Positions 12,989-23,081 of a stretch of DNA of 64,000 nucleotides are shown here, in pieces; the stretch's first letter is position 1, and each line of letters opens with the position of its first letter. The position numbers and the translations under genes are program-made. This stretch comes from Ophiostoma sp. CBS 140.51 (lineage: Eukaryota > Ascomycota > Sordariomycetes > Ophiostomatales > Ophiostomataceae): contig JANSLP010000073.1 of NCBI GenBank assembly GCA_029298735.1, positions 62,001 through 126,000 of the forward strand. The letters run 5' to 3'. The notes beneath the pieces are model-generated. The model worked only from the letters and a program-made list of their open reading frames with translations, was not told the DNA's origin and did no database searches.

Positions 12989-13767
12989 TCAAACAACCTT
13001 CTCGAAAAGGTTCTGGATGGGTTTGGCAGCCTGTTGCAATGGTCAGTATGACAACCGAGTATGAGAAGAAATCCCAGTTATCCAGCAGAAGGCACTCACG
13101 TCAATAAAGTTCTCTAGGTCCTTGTCCAGGTTGGCCAGATCGTCCTTGCGCTTCTTGTTCTCGGCGATCAGCTTGAGCTTCTTCTTAAGAAGCTCGTTCT
13201 TCTGACGCTCCAAGGCTTCGCGCTCCTGCTTCTCGTAGCCGATCCGCGCCGTCATTAACGTCTCCTCGTCGGCGTCTGCGAGGTCGGGGTGCAGCTCTAG
13301 GAACTCCTCCACGGGAATCATCGGCAGGTGCATATATGAATGGCTAAATTGCAGTCAGTAAGTGATGCCCGGACCAAAACAAAGATAGGGGGACAGTGTG
13401 CGCACTCATAGTTCTCGCATGCGTCGATCTCGCCCTGGAGATGGCGCTGCTCATAGTACAGGTTCTGCAGCTGCAAGTGCAGTCGGTCGACCTCCTGGCG
13501 CGCTTCGGCGGTCTGCGACTTGGTCTCGCGTGCCGAGAAATAGGCGGTACGGTGGAGGCTGCGCAGCTGGGCGATGTTGGCCACGAGAAGTTTTTGACCG
13601 CGAGCAATTTCGGCGGCACGCTCCAGCAGCGGTGCCAGTGTCGCTGGGTCGGCTGAGGCGCTCTTTGTGGCCTTGTCAATGAGCTCAAGAGCTTGCTCGC
13701 GCGCCTGGGTCGAGGCCTCGAGGAGGGCGACGAGGCCCTCGTCCGTCACGATGTCGTCGGTCTGCAT
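12989..13767 (-). CDS. THOC5: THO complex subunit THOC5-like (Fimp/THOC5 family)
   Basis: Three exons, complement(join(12989..13030,13100..13343,13406..13767)), give 215 residues; the last exon is only 42 nt. The splices restore a continuous reading: residues CENYD join HSYMHLPMIPVEEF, and DLENFID joins AAKPIQNLFEKVV before the stop. Known: THOC5 belongs to the THO complex, which couples transcription to mRNA packaging and nuclear export. Fungal members are short and nearly all helical. Here a helical N-terminus is followed by coiled-coil segments around residues 95-125 and 150-200. The conserved signature is the LPMIPVEEFL segment followed by the KNELLKKKLKLIAENKKRKDDL-type coil. The start MQTDDIV matches the family's usual beginning. 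An in-frame upstream ATG at 13893 would add a low-complexity extension and is less likely. It is divergent from the PAQR gene. Confidence 0.9.
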
Positions 13768-14832
13768 TGCAAGATGTGGATATGGTGTGTGGAGGGTTGA
13801 GATGCAGAAGAAGTCGGCGGATTTGTGAGTCGTGCGAAAGAAAGACGAGGTCGTTGTCGTTTGTGGTGGAGCTTCAGTGGTCGAAATCACCAAACAAATT
13901 CACTGTGTCGCGTTTAGTAGAAGGGCCCTTCCTGTGGCTGAATTACATAAGCTGTGGCTCATGTCATTTTCACAAGCCAAGGCACTAAGTCCTGCAACTT
14001 CCCTCTTTGTTTCCTTGTGCCTGCCCGCTGAAGGACTGGCAAAGACGGACAAAAAGGACCCTGTTGACCGCCACTGGCCTGTAAAAAGGCACCGTCGCTT
14101 CAGGCGCCTGGGGCCTCCTGCCGCCATTGGTTCAATCCTGGTTTTGGGCTGCATTGGCAATTTCCCGTTTGGGACAAGCAACGCTTCTCCACGCTATTTC
14201 CAACTCCTGGTTAACTCCTGCCATGGTCCCGCCGACTTCCGGCACATGAACGCGAAATTTCCGCCTTTTACGTCTCTCTCTCCTCTCAACAACGGCTGCC
14301 AACTCCTTGCAACTCTCCAACTCTGCAAAGCTGACATTCCTCACTTGACGGCCGACTTTCTCCTCTTTCTCCTCTCATTCCCCCACGACGACCACCTCGG
14401 CGAGCCATTTATCCTTCTCCTGCATACGACGTGCCATTTGAACCCTCGCTCTCCCACCAATTCTCACGGCTAGAGAGGACGAGGAAGTCGAACCCCTTTC
14501 GCATCAATTACACTTTTTCAGCGAAATCGACATTTTTGTTTGCCTCACCCGTATATTCGACTACGACGACAATATCAACGCACCGGTGACGACTCGGACG
14601 CCTTTCCGGGATAAACATAAACGGCGGACAAACCTCAGCAACTATCAAACCGAACAACAGAGGGTTGCCGCCGTTTGCGAATTAGGAATTGGGCCGGCAA
14701 AACCACCCCCCTCCATCTTCCTTGACCCTTTTCCCCTCGCCCTTCGTCTTGAAACCCGACGCAGCGCCGACACGCATACGCATATTTCCGAGCGAGCGAA
14801 TTCACTACTTTCTCCTAACTCTCTTGCAAGAC
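13768..14832. other. Divergent promoter region of THOC5 and PAQR genes
   Basis: About 1.07 kb separates the two divergent start codons. The right half, about 14250-14480, is CT-rich on the plus strand, as in a fungal leader. No gene or clear site is visible. The frame of the PAQR gene stays open upstream to 14689, but only from a TTG codon. Confidence 0.5.
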
Positions 14833-16386
14833 ATGATGGACTTTGCTACATCCAAGATGTCTTGCAACGCCTCAATGACCAGCAGCCGCAGCCCCGCCGA
14901 AGGGGCTGTCGATTCGAAGACGACTGGAACCGAACAGGCTGCAGCCGATATGGCGCCCGTGCGGCGGCGAGGCGGTCGGTCCTCCTTTAGCCGGCCTCGG
15001 CGAAAGTCGTTAGTCAACCACATTATGGAGAGTGAGGAGAGCCTTCTGCTCAAGTTCGATTTGTTCTTGACCGAGCTGGAGCGGCGGCTGGAGAGCCTCG
15101 AGAGCTACGGCGAGATCTCCATTGACTCGAGCATTGCCCGGGCCTACTCCACACTCCAGGCTGTACGCACACGGTGCTCACAGGCTTCTGAAGAAGTGAT
15201 TGGTGCCGGCCGGCGGCGTCTGCAGATCATGGTCGAGACGATCGAGGTGCGGTACCAGGAGGCTCTGGAGGCGGCCGGGTCGCTCAACGAGAAGGCCCGG
15301 GTTAGCATCGAGCTGCTCGACGACATGCTGTCGGACTTTGAGAACCACGCCCACAAGTTCCGCGAGCGGAGCATCTCGCACGCCACGGACGCGGCAGGCC
15401 TCTTCATGGACGAGGGCCGTCGGGTGGTGGACGAGGGCATTGAGCGTGCAGTGCAGGCGGTGGACGAGGGTATCGAGCGGGCCAAGAAGGCAGCCGAGAC
15501 GCTTGAGGAACACATCCAGCGGGCCATTGCCAACTCACGGCAAAACGGCCTGCTTAGCTACGAGGAGCTGCCCGTGCCATGGCGCATCAACCCGCACATT
15601 GTCCGCGGCTACCGCTTCAGCGAGACCAAGGCAGCGTGCTTCCGGTCCATGTTCCGTCTGTCCAACGAGCTGGTCAACATCTGGTCTCACGGCCTGGGTA
15701 TTGTCATTGTGCTGTCGATTGCCCTCTACTTTTACCCAACGAGCGTCAACTTCCACCTCAGCACCAACACGGACGTCTTCATTGCGGCCGTTTTCTTCTT
15801 CGCGGCGTGCCAGTGCCTGGTCTGCAGCACCATCTGGCACACCATGAATTCGATTGCTGACGCCGAGCTGATTTCGTCGCTGGCCTGTGTCGACTACACT
15901 GGCATCTCTCTATTGGTGGCCGCCTCCATCATGACGACCGAGTACACGGCCTTTTATTGTGAACCGTTCAGCCGCTGGATCTACATGACCATGACGGCCC
16001 TGCTCGGCATTGGCGGCGTCATCCTGCCCTGGCACCCGTTCTTCAACCGCGCCGACATGGCCTGGGCCCGTGTGGCCTTCTATGTTGGCCTGGCCACCAC
16101 GGGTTTCGTTCCCGTACTCCAGATCATGACGACCCGCGGTACGTCCTTTGTATGGGAGTTTTACCTGCCCATCACCAAGTCGCTGCTGGTCTACCTGACG
16201 GGTGCCCTGGTGTACGCCAGCAAGGTTCCCGAGCGGTGGCGGCCGGGCATGTTTGACTACATTGGCGGCAGCCACAACCTGTGGCATCTGGCCGTGCTGG
16301 GCGGCATCCTGTTCCACTACTCGGCCATGCAGGAGTTCTTCTCCAACGCCTTCCGCCAGGCTGAGGACGGCTGCCCTGCCTACTAA
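14833..16386 (+). CDS. IZH3: PAQR / hemolysin III-type seven-TM receptor, Izh3-like
   Basis: An intronless gene of 517 residues. The first ATG in the frame is at 14833; the frame is open further upstream only from non-ATG codons. Residues about 60-230 form a long cytosolic helical, coiled-coil region. The PAQR membrane domain begins after LPVPWRINPHIVRGYRF. The family motifs are present: N278-E279 to H286 (NELVNIWSH), H336 in STIWH, D354 in VDYTG, and H481-x3-H485 in SHNLWHLAV. H336, D354, H481 and H485 match the zinc site of adiponectin receptors, whose proposed activity is ceramide or lipid hydrolysis. The yeast homologues Izh1-4 act in zinc and sterol homeostasis, and the long N-terminal extension resembles Izh3. 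Fungal surveys group these as class VIII receptors. Ligand and signalling output are unknown. Confidence 0.93.
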   Translation: MMDFATSKMSCNASMTSSRSPAEGAVDSKTTGTEQAAADMAPVRRRGGRSSFSRPRRKSLVNHIMESEESLLLKFDLFLTELERRLESLESYGEISIDSSIARAYSTLQAVRTRCSQASEEVIGAGRRRLQIMVETIEVRYQEALEAAGSLNEKARVSIELLDDMLSDFENHAHKFRERSISHATDAAGLFMDEGRRVVDEGIERAVQAVDEGIERAKKAAETLEEHIQRAIANSRQNGLLSYEELPVPWRINPHIVRGYRFSETKAACFRSMFRLSNELVNIWSHGLGIVIVLSIALYFYPTSVNFHLSTNTDVFIAAVFFFAACQCLVCSTIWHTMNSIADAELISSLACVDYTGISLLVAASIMTTEYTAFYCEPFSRWIYMTMTALLGIGGVILPWHPFFNRADMAWARVAFYVGLATTGFVPVLQIMTTRGTSFVWEFYLPITKSLLVYLTGALVYASKVPERWRPGMFDYIGGSHNLWHLAVLGGILFHYSAMQEFFSNAFRQAEDGCPAY

Positions 16387-17055
16387 ACGAGTTTGCGACC
16401 CTTCTTGATCTATCCTATCTCACTTACCACTAGGTATTGGTTTACTTTCACTTATTTCCTTCTTCATTTCTTTCTTTCCAACGATGTTACGATAAACAAA
16501 AGTTCGCAACCATACGACAAAAGCATGTTGGCATTTTTCTTTTTACAACTTACTTTATTTTTATTTCTCCTTCTTTCTTTTACACTCTTACACTTTTCCA
16601 TCTTTGTCACGCATTTACGGCTTGGGGTTTTTCCTTTCTTTTCATCACATTGGGCGTTCTTTTTTATTTCATATTTGCATACTTCTGGGGAACCACTTTG
16701 CATCATCTCTCTCACAAAAAAAGGGAGCATCACACATACATTACATTTTATTTTACTTTCTACATCACCCCCCGACGGCAGCTGTTTGCCAAGGGGATCT
16801 TTTTCAGCATTTGTTTAGTTCTCGCCTCTTTGAGTGGCTGAACAACAAAAGAAAGATTTCACACATATTTCTCAACGAGTGGGCAAGGGGCAGCACCTCA
16901 ACGAAACCTGCATCAAAAGAGATGGGATAATATTGACAAGAAACAGTGAAGATATGTCCTGGGGTTTTGAATAATTAAAAGTGTATATATTACATTAGGG
17001 TAAATAAGTATTAAATGCTTCGTTCTTCTAGTCCTTCTTTATCCCTCTCTTACTC
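16387..17055. other. Convergent 3' region
   Basis: The 0.67 kb between the stop codons of the PAQR gene (plus) and the cysteine-rich protein gene (minus) is AT-rich. T-rich sequence dominates the plus strand over 16420-16760. It fits two facing 3' untranslated regions. I see no gene. Confidence 0.5.
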
Positions 17056-17718
17056 TCAAAAGGTCGTCATGATCACGCCCACGATACCGATTCCCAAACT
17101 CATCCATACCAGTGTCCACTGCTCTTTACCCCCAACGGCCGAGACTTGTACGTGTGGTGCGCTTCCGCTGTTATTGTCTGTCGGTTGTGGTGTCGACTCG
17201 TTCGTGGATAACAGTATCGACAATGGTAGCTCGAATCCCGCGTTTTTGGCACATACTTGAAGGTCCTCGCTCTACCCCAAGTTAGTAGATGAAAAGATAG
17301 GTAAGAGTGGGCAGTCATGGCGGCGGACCTACATCCAAACAGCAGTATCCGGGAACAGGGGCACAGTATTGCCCACGATCACAGTAGCCATTATCTGTAC
17401 AGCAGGACTAAGAGTCACGTTAGTCTACAATGTTTCGAATTATGAGAGAGCCGTTGTTTGTCGTACCTGTCCTATGCTCGGGTTGTAGCACATGGCTGCT
17501 TTGGCATCGCCGCACGCGACGGATCCAGGGCCATATGTCTGCTCGCAAATGGACGGTGCTCGTTTCCGTGGATAAGGTGTTATCCGCGGCGCGAATGAAT
17601 GTGTTTGTTGATGTTGTTGTTGATGTGGTGGTTGTTGTCGCTGCTTTGGCTGCTCTGCGACAGAGAGTGTGCTCAACATTGCGATAATCGCAATGATGAG
17701 CGCGAGGTGGGAGCCCAT
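17056..17718 (-). CDS. Small secreted cysteine-rich protein with C-terminal membrane anchor
   Basis: Three exons, complement(join(17056..17271,17333..17407,17467..17718)), give 180 residues. The introns (59 and 61 nt) are in phase 0 and have GACTAAC and CTACTAAC branch points. A signal peptide covers residues 1-21, and a Q/H-rich stretch ends at a possible Kex2 site, K52-R53. A compact domain holds ten cysteines: 58, 69, 77, 86, 87, 93, 99, 106, 107 and 116. Two are CC pairs and the 75-nt middle exon carries six of them. A Thr/Ser/Asn-rich stalk leads to a hydrophobic tail (about residues 158-180) ending in IMTTF. The tail may be a GPI signal or a membrane helix. I recall similar uncharacterised proteins in other Sordariomycetes but no function. 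Likely place: the cell surface. Expression is untested, but the three splices, even cysteine spacing and both end signals support a real gene. Confidence 0.78.
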
Positions 17719-19891
17719 TTCGCCCTGGGGTCCTCTGGCAATAGCTGTGCTAGTGTATAAAATGTATGTCGGTTTAGTTCCTAGGTGGTTGATGTTGCTG
17801 GTATTGAGTATAGTATGATAGCTTGGTGTCTTTGGTGTCTATTGTTCTTCGATGCAGTATTATTAAATGGCAATCTATGGTTGTTGTTGCGATAAAGCTA
17901 AATCAAAATCGTTCAAAGATGAGAGCAAATGGCGATTGTCGACAAAAGGAGAATAAGCGAGTGTTGAAAGCGAATGACGATGTTTGGCAAATGAAAACAA
18001 TGGCGAAGATGCAAAAAGTAAATGAAGTTGATGATTAGAACAAATCAAAAATCAAAAATCAAAAGCCACATTAGAGAGGGGGGTAAATGATTATATAAAG
18101 GCGAGCAACGGGAAAAAGGAAACAATAAAATTGAGGGAAACATGGGAAGACCGGTTGTTCAAGCATACATGCACACAGATAAGGAAGTGGGTGGGAGGAA
18201 ATAACGTGCTGGCCGGCCAAAAAATGACAGATAAAGGATATTAAAAAGAGGCCAAAAACGGCCACAGACACGCAGGCACACAGACAAAAAAGAGTTTGAA
18301 AAAACAAGGCTAGCAATAAAACCAAGATCTAACACCAAAAGGCAGAGACGGCCGAAAAGGCCATCGAAGGATGGAAGCAGGCGGGTGGATGGCACATGGC
18401 AGCTTTTGAAGAGTTAGAATAGATTGGGCTGTGATAATGACGTTGATATTTTCCTGATTTTACCTCAGGGTTACATTCTACCCCCCTCCCTCCCACTTTC
18501 TTCCACTACCCAGAAAGCTGCATACAGAGAAAGCGATCGAAGATTGTCGAGGCAAGATCTAATCTCAAGGGCATCTTTTCCATTGGTTTGTTTTTTTAAG
18601 ACCTCGGTTTATTTTCTTCCATTGTTTTTTTCTTCTTTCTTTTTGTAGTTTTTTTTTTGAATAGAAAAAGAAAAAGAAAACAAACCAAAAAAAGTATACC
18701 GAAATATATCGTTCTTATTTTCAGGCATCTACCAACAATACGGCCTCATACTTGAAGTTTTTGGGTCTTCTCTTAGAACTGAGGCGTTTTAATATTCTGA
18801 TCTTTCTAGATATATTCTCATGTCACTGAAAGGAGTCATCTACCGTCGCATGGCAAGTCTGTATAACTTCTCACCTGTTGCTTTCTTTTGAACCCCGGGT
18901 TGTTGACATTTCGCTACCTGCCGATGGTAGCCAGCCTTTCCCCCTCCCCTCCTATGCAGTGTCGCCCTATTGCTGCAGGAACACGATGCGAATAGGGTGC
19001 CACACAAATCAAAGGCGATGCACAACCAAACACCGCACAGATCACCGATCTGAGAATGGTGTACAGGAGGCTGTACTGATCTAATGGGCAAACATGTAAA
19101 AATGGAGAGAAGCTTCTTCTCACAAAAACAAGCAATGCTTGGCACAGCTATGGCCTGGACCTGTTGGCGGAATGGATAAAATAAAATGGCCATAATGTCA
19201 TGATCTCGTCTTCTTTTACATCTATCGTGTCATTCCAATCCCTGTTCGCCGTTTCTTCCCCTTCCTCCTTCCCTGTCTTCTGTTCTGCCCGTTGTCCCGA
19301 ATCCCGTACCCGGCAAATAAAGACTCAAAAAAATCCTGGCCGCTGTGGGCCAACAGAGAACAAACAAAGCGTGTTCTTCCCAGAACCGTTCGTTCGCGGC
19401 TAAATGGAACAAGAAGCAGCCGCTGCCTTCCAGGATCTTCCTTCTTTCCTGAACCAACACCGGGAGGGATCTTCCCTTTTCTGACCCGTCTTTCCTGGCA
19501 ATATGATGCCGTTACGACTGTAGCAACCGTCCGTTGCCTGTGGCCTGGCTGTGACCTGGCTGGCCTTGTTCGTTTGGCCTCTTGCTGAGGCCAAGGCAGT
19601 GATGGCAAGGCGCTGCATGTTCGGATTGAAGGTCTGCTGGGAGCCTTGTAGCTTCATCGTCTTAGTGGAAGCCTCGCAAAGGGGCCTCATAAAGGCGTAG
19701 CAGCGTCTCGGCCCGTTTTCTGTGCCACACTGCCCTCTGCGCCGCAAACACCACCGGTTGGCTTAAGAGTCATCGATGTTGGTGCAAGGCGGTGGCTGCG
19801 ACTGTGGCAATTGCATAGTCCTGGTGAGTGGCGTCCAGCGCGGTCTCCGTATCTTCAAATCAAATCGTACACTCTTTTTCTGGGTAACACC
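17719..19891. other. Intergenic stretch between two minus-strand genes
   Basis: The 2.2 kb between the start of the cysteine-rich protein gene and the end of BUB2 shows no gene. A TATATAAA-like sequence near 18092-18101 and purine-rich plus-strand DNA over 17860-18400 could belong to the promoter of the cysteine-rich protein gene. A short tandem repeat lies at 18044-18065. Confidence 0.45.
18044..18065. repeat. Short tandem repeat, unit ATCAAAA, three copies
   Basis: The heptamer atcaaaa is repeated head to tail three times. It is a simple microsatellite in noncoding DNA upstream of the cysteine-rich protein gene. Confidence 0.8.
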
Positions 19892-21603
19892 TCATAACGC
19901 GTGGTTGACAATCTCGGCGTAGACGTCTGCTGGAAGCTTTCGGATGATGGTGAGCGTGACGCGCTTGATCGAGTCGGCCTGCAGCGCCGGGAATGACCGA
20001 AGCAGTTTGTTGGGGCTGTACTGTTAGTCACACGTCTTTCAATATCAAATCCATACCGGAAAGCGTACGTACCTCGGGCTGGTCAGGATCTGGTTGCGAA
20101 TCATCATAAGCTGCGCAACAATGCACAGGATGTTGAGGTGCGGCCCGTAGGCAAACAAAAAGTCCCACAGGCGCAGCACCTCGGGCAGTGGCGGCGTGCA
20201 GGCACAGAGTGTGAGCACCGAGGGAAAGGCGTAGATCTCGGCCGATAGGTTCTTGGACAGCAGATACAAACTGAGCTTGGAGTCGACAATGGCGAGAACT
20301 TTGTCGACGAGAGCCAAGCCCTTGTGGACACCGTCCATAGCACCCCGAATGTAGCCCGGGCACTCCTTTGTGAGTAGGTGGTGGAAGGCGACGAAAGCCT
20401 CGGCCTCGCTGCGCGCGGCATACAAGAATGGCGCAGCCAGCACGTTCATGCCCTGGACATAGGTGCCGGGCTCAGCAGAGACGCTTGTCTCGGAGCCCTC
20501 AGTAGTGAGCGTGAGCGCACGCGCGCGGTTCTTGGCGGCAGGCGATGTGTTGGCCGATGTCGAGCCGGCGGCCGCGGCGTTGTTGAGCATGCTGAGGACA
20601 CCCTTGCCACCGGCCGTCATGCTGTCCTGGGCTTGTTGGTTCTGCTGTTGTTGTGTGCTGGGCAGTGACTGGCGGGAGGTTGGTAATTGCGGCATAGGCG
20701 GATGCCTTGAGCTCTTCTCTTCGCGCACGTCGTGCAGCTTCCAGGCAATGGCGTTGAGCAGCCGGATAAGACTGGCCTCGCTAACGCGGCGGCGGAATAG
20801 AGGGTCGGTCGTGAGGGTGCGGAAGGTGTCGTTGCGGATCTTGGAGTAGGCGGGAGAGGCGCCACGGTGGACGAGGGAGAGGTAGGCGTCCGTCTCTAGG
20901 ACCGGGCAGTCGAGTAGGATCAGCCAGACGTAGATGCGTGCGGAGGACTGTGGTGTTAGTACAGAGACAAGATTGAGGCGTACATATATCGACCGCTTAC
21001 CATGCCATCGCTGTCGCTCTTGATGCCCGTCTCGAGGATCTTCCACCGCAGATTATTCAGTGCGCCGACCACATCGCCGTCTGGCGGTCCATCACGAACG
21101 AGACGGTCGATGGAGAGCGCGTCGAGAGCTGGCGACCGGCCCAGTAATGGCCTCCGGCTTGCATTGGCACTCGCCGCCGCGCTGATCTGCTGGATGCTCG
21201 TCGCGTCGCTGTTGGCACGTCCACGTTGTGGTGAGCGGTTGATGCTACTACTGGTGTTGTTGCTGCTGCTAACATTCCCCGAGGTGAGGGTGCCAATGGT
21301 CGCTGTATTGCTAATGTTGCGACGGACCGGCGAAGACGAGCGCTGCTGCTGCGCCTGGATCGACTGTAGTTGCTGTTGGGCCTGTTGCTGGTGGTGCAAG
21401 TGCAGTTGCTGCTGCTGAAGCAAACGTTGCTGTGAGATCATTGACGGCAAGTTGTTGCTGTTGGCTTTCGCCCCGAGGTTGTGCGCCGACTGGAGCTTTC
21501 TAAGCGTCCGCGGGCCGCTGGGCGACGACGGTGGCGGGTACAGCGACGACGGTGGCAGCAGTGTTGGCACCGCCGAGGTGCCGTCTTTGGCCGGGCTGGG
21601 CAT
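19892..21603 (-). CDS. BUB2: Bub2/Cdc16 TBC-domain GTPase-activating protein
   Basis: Three exons, complement(join(19892..20015,20073..20947,21001..21603)), give 533 residues with introns of 53 and 57 nt. Known: Bub2 (Cdc16 in fission yeast), with its partner Bfa1/Byr4, is the GAP for the Tem1/Spg1 GTPase. It restrains mitotic exit and septation, and sits at spindle pole bodies. The TBC finger residues are present: IRNDTFRT carries D241 and arginine finger R244, and TYVQG carries glutamine finger Q366. The C-terminal half (AEIYAFPSVLTLCACTPPLP, then LWDFLFAYGPHLN) is diagnostic of Bub2. Two features are odd. A Q-, S- and N-rich N-terminal extension of about 165 residues precedes the conserved part. 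A low-complexity insertion of about 80 residues (roughly 275-355) also separates the two catalytic fingers. Both are in frame, and codon use looks continuous. Confidence 0.94.
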
Positions 21604-22627
21604 TGTGTCGATGTGGAGGTGATTGTTGATATTGAGGACGAGGCTGTGATGGGATGAAGTAAGGTGCAGTAAACAAAGGACTATCTCGACAATGATGCAC
21701 GGAAACAACGTTGTGTCTTCAGCAACATGGCACGTGGATCTTATCGGAGTGCATGCAGGGGGCTGTCGTAGAAAAAGAGGGCTGACGTGCTGCTGGTTCA
21801 AACTTCTGGCTCCGGTTCTAGGCTGAATACGTGAGCAACGAAGTCGCGTTTTTTTCGCGATCACTGCGCGTCCCGATACACATTAGGGCCCCTGGGTCCC
21901 CTGGGTCTTGGCTCTAGCGCCGTCTGGCCAGTGGTCTTTCCCCCGCAACAACGGCCAGTGCGTCAGTTGCGCCTGCCCGGCGGATGGTTGAACCCCGCCA
22001 GCACCAAGAAGGAAACCACGGGAAGAACGCTCCAATGGGCGACGGATGGCATGCAAACAGTAAGGAGCGACAGAGAAACAGACAAACAATTATGCAAGTA
22101 ACCGTTATGGCAGCCTCTCTACATATCACGATGCCATTCTCTTTCATTATTTCCTTCCATTGCTGCAGCTTCACAGCGGCATCCTTCTCAGCCCAGGCTT
22201 TTGTTTCCCGGCTCTCGAATTCCCATGGACAGCCTTGGCCCATGCAGCCCTCATGCACCTGCTGCTCAGAAGTGCCTGATATCGTCCGCATATCGGACAG
22301 CCCGTCGACGTCGCACAGCCAAAATGTGAGACCAAAATGGCGAGCGAATAGCACAGAAAGGCAAAGAAAAAGAGAAACAAAAGCCTCTCTCCTGCAGGCT
22401 CGCTGCAGGCCGCTGGGGGGACCATTGGACGAATCACTGCCTGTAAACTGCTGAGTCATATGCCGACTGTGTGCCTTCTGCAGCCTTTGTGCACACAAAT
22501 GCCCCAAAATGCCCTGTAAAATCCAGCTAGCGGCAGCCCTCTTTTTGTGAATTTTGCCATTGTGGGTCACTTGGACGACCGAAGCCCGCCTCTGATTGGC
22601 CCGTTTTATCGCTATCGCGTGCCCCGC

Positions 22628-22733
22628 CACTCTTTCGCTCCTTCCTTCCCTTTCGTTCCCCGCTTCTTTCCCTCACTCGCCTTTCTTTCTCGTCTTCTTC
22701 CTTTTCCCTCTTTTCCCCTTCCCCTCTTAAAAG
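22628..22733 (+). promoter_or_regulatory. CT-rich promoter block of SUI1
   Basis: An almost pure C/T block on the coding strand is followed by CTCTTAAAAGCG and then a CA-rich leader. This is the usual look of highly expressed fungal housekeeping promoters. The transcription start probably lies just downstream, around 22740-22790. That is inferred, not shown. Confidence 0.45.
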
Positions 22734-22856
22734 CGCTCCTAATCCTGTTTTCCCACTCCATCACAACAAACTATCACTCCAAACATCAACTATCCCAACT
22801 CAACACCACCGATCTCAACAAATCCAGATCCCGATCACGTCACTAGTTTGATCTAT

Positions 22857-23023
22857 GTAGGTCTTTCACGATGCTCCAGCTTCAACTTTTCCTCAGCTTT
22901 GCTGGCTTTGGGGGTGTTTTGACCCCTCCGAGGCTTTGCGGCTCCGGGGAGGCTCTGAGAGTCCAAGGCTGCTTCCTCTGCCGACGTTCTTCCGCTTTGC
23001 TAACACGCCTTGCGTCCACCCAG
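22857..23023 (+). other. Probable intron in the SUI1 5' leader
   Basis: A donor-like GTAGGT (22857-22862) and an acceptor CCACCCAG ending at 23023 bracket a branch-like GCTAACAC about 20 nt before the acceptor. Splicing would join the CA-rich leader to the sequence 58 nt before the start codon and remove an upstream ATG at 22871. Inferred from motifs only. Confidence 0.4.
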
Positions 23024-23081
23024 CACCGCGCACCTTTTACAAAACCCCGTTCCCACGAGTTACGCAGAGAAAGTCGAGTTG

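Larger units (their letters stand above)
21604..23081. other. Divergent promoter region of BUB2 and SUI1
   Basis: 1.48 kb separates the two divergent starts. The right part holds a strongly pyrimidine-rich block and a CA-rich leader for the SUI1 gene. The left part shows no recognisable gene or site. Confidence 0.5.

Noticed and set aside
14475..14500. tRNA T-arm-like sequence on the minus strand (GGGGTTCGACT)
   Set aside because: The stem pairs poorly and no matching anticodon arm or acceptor stem surrounds it.
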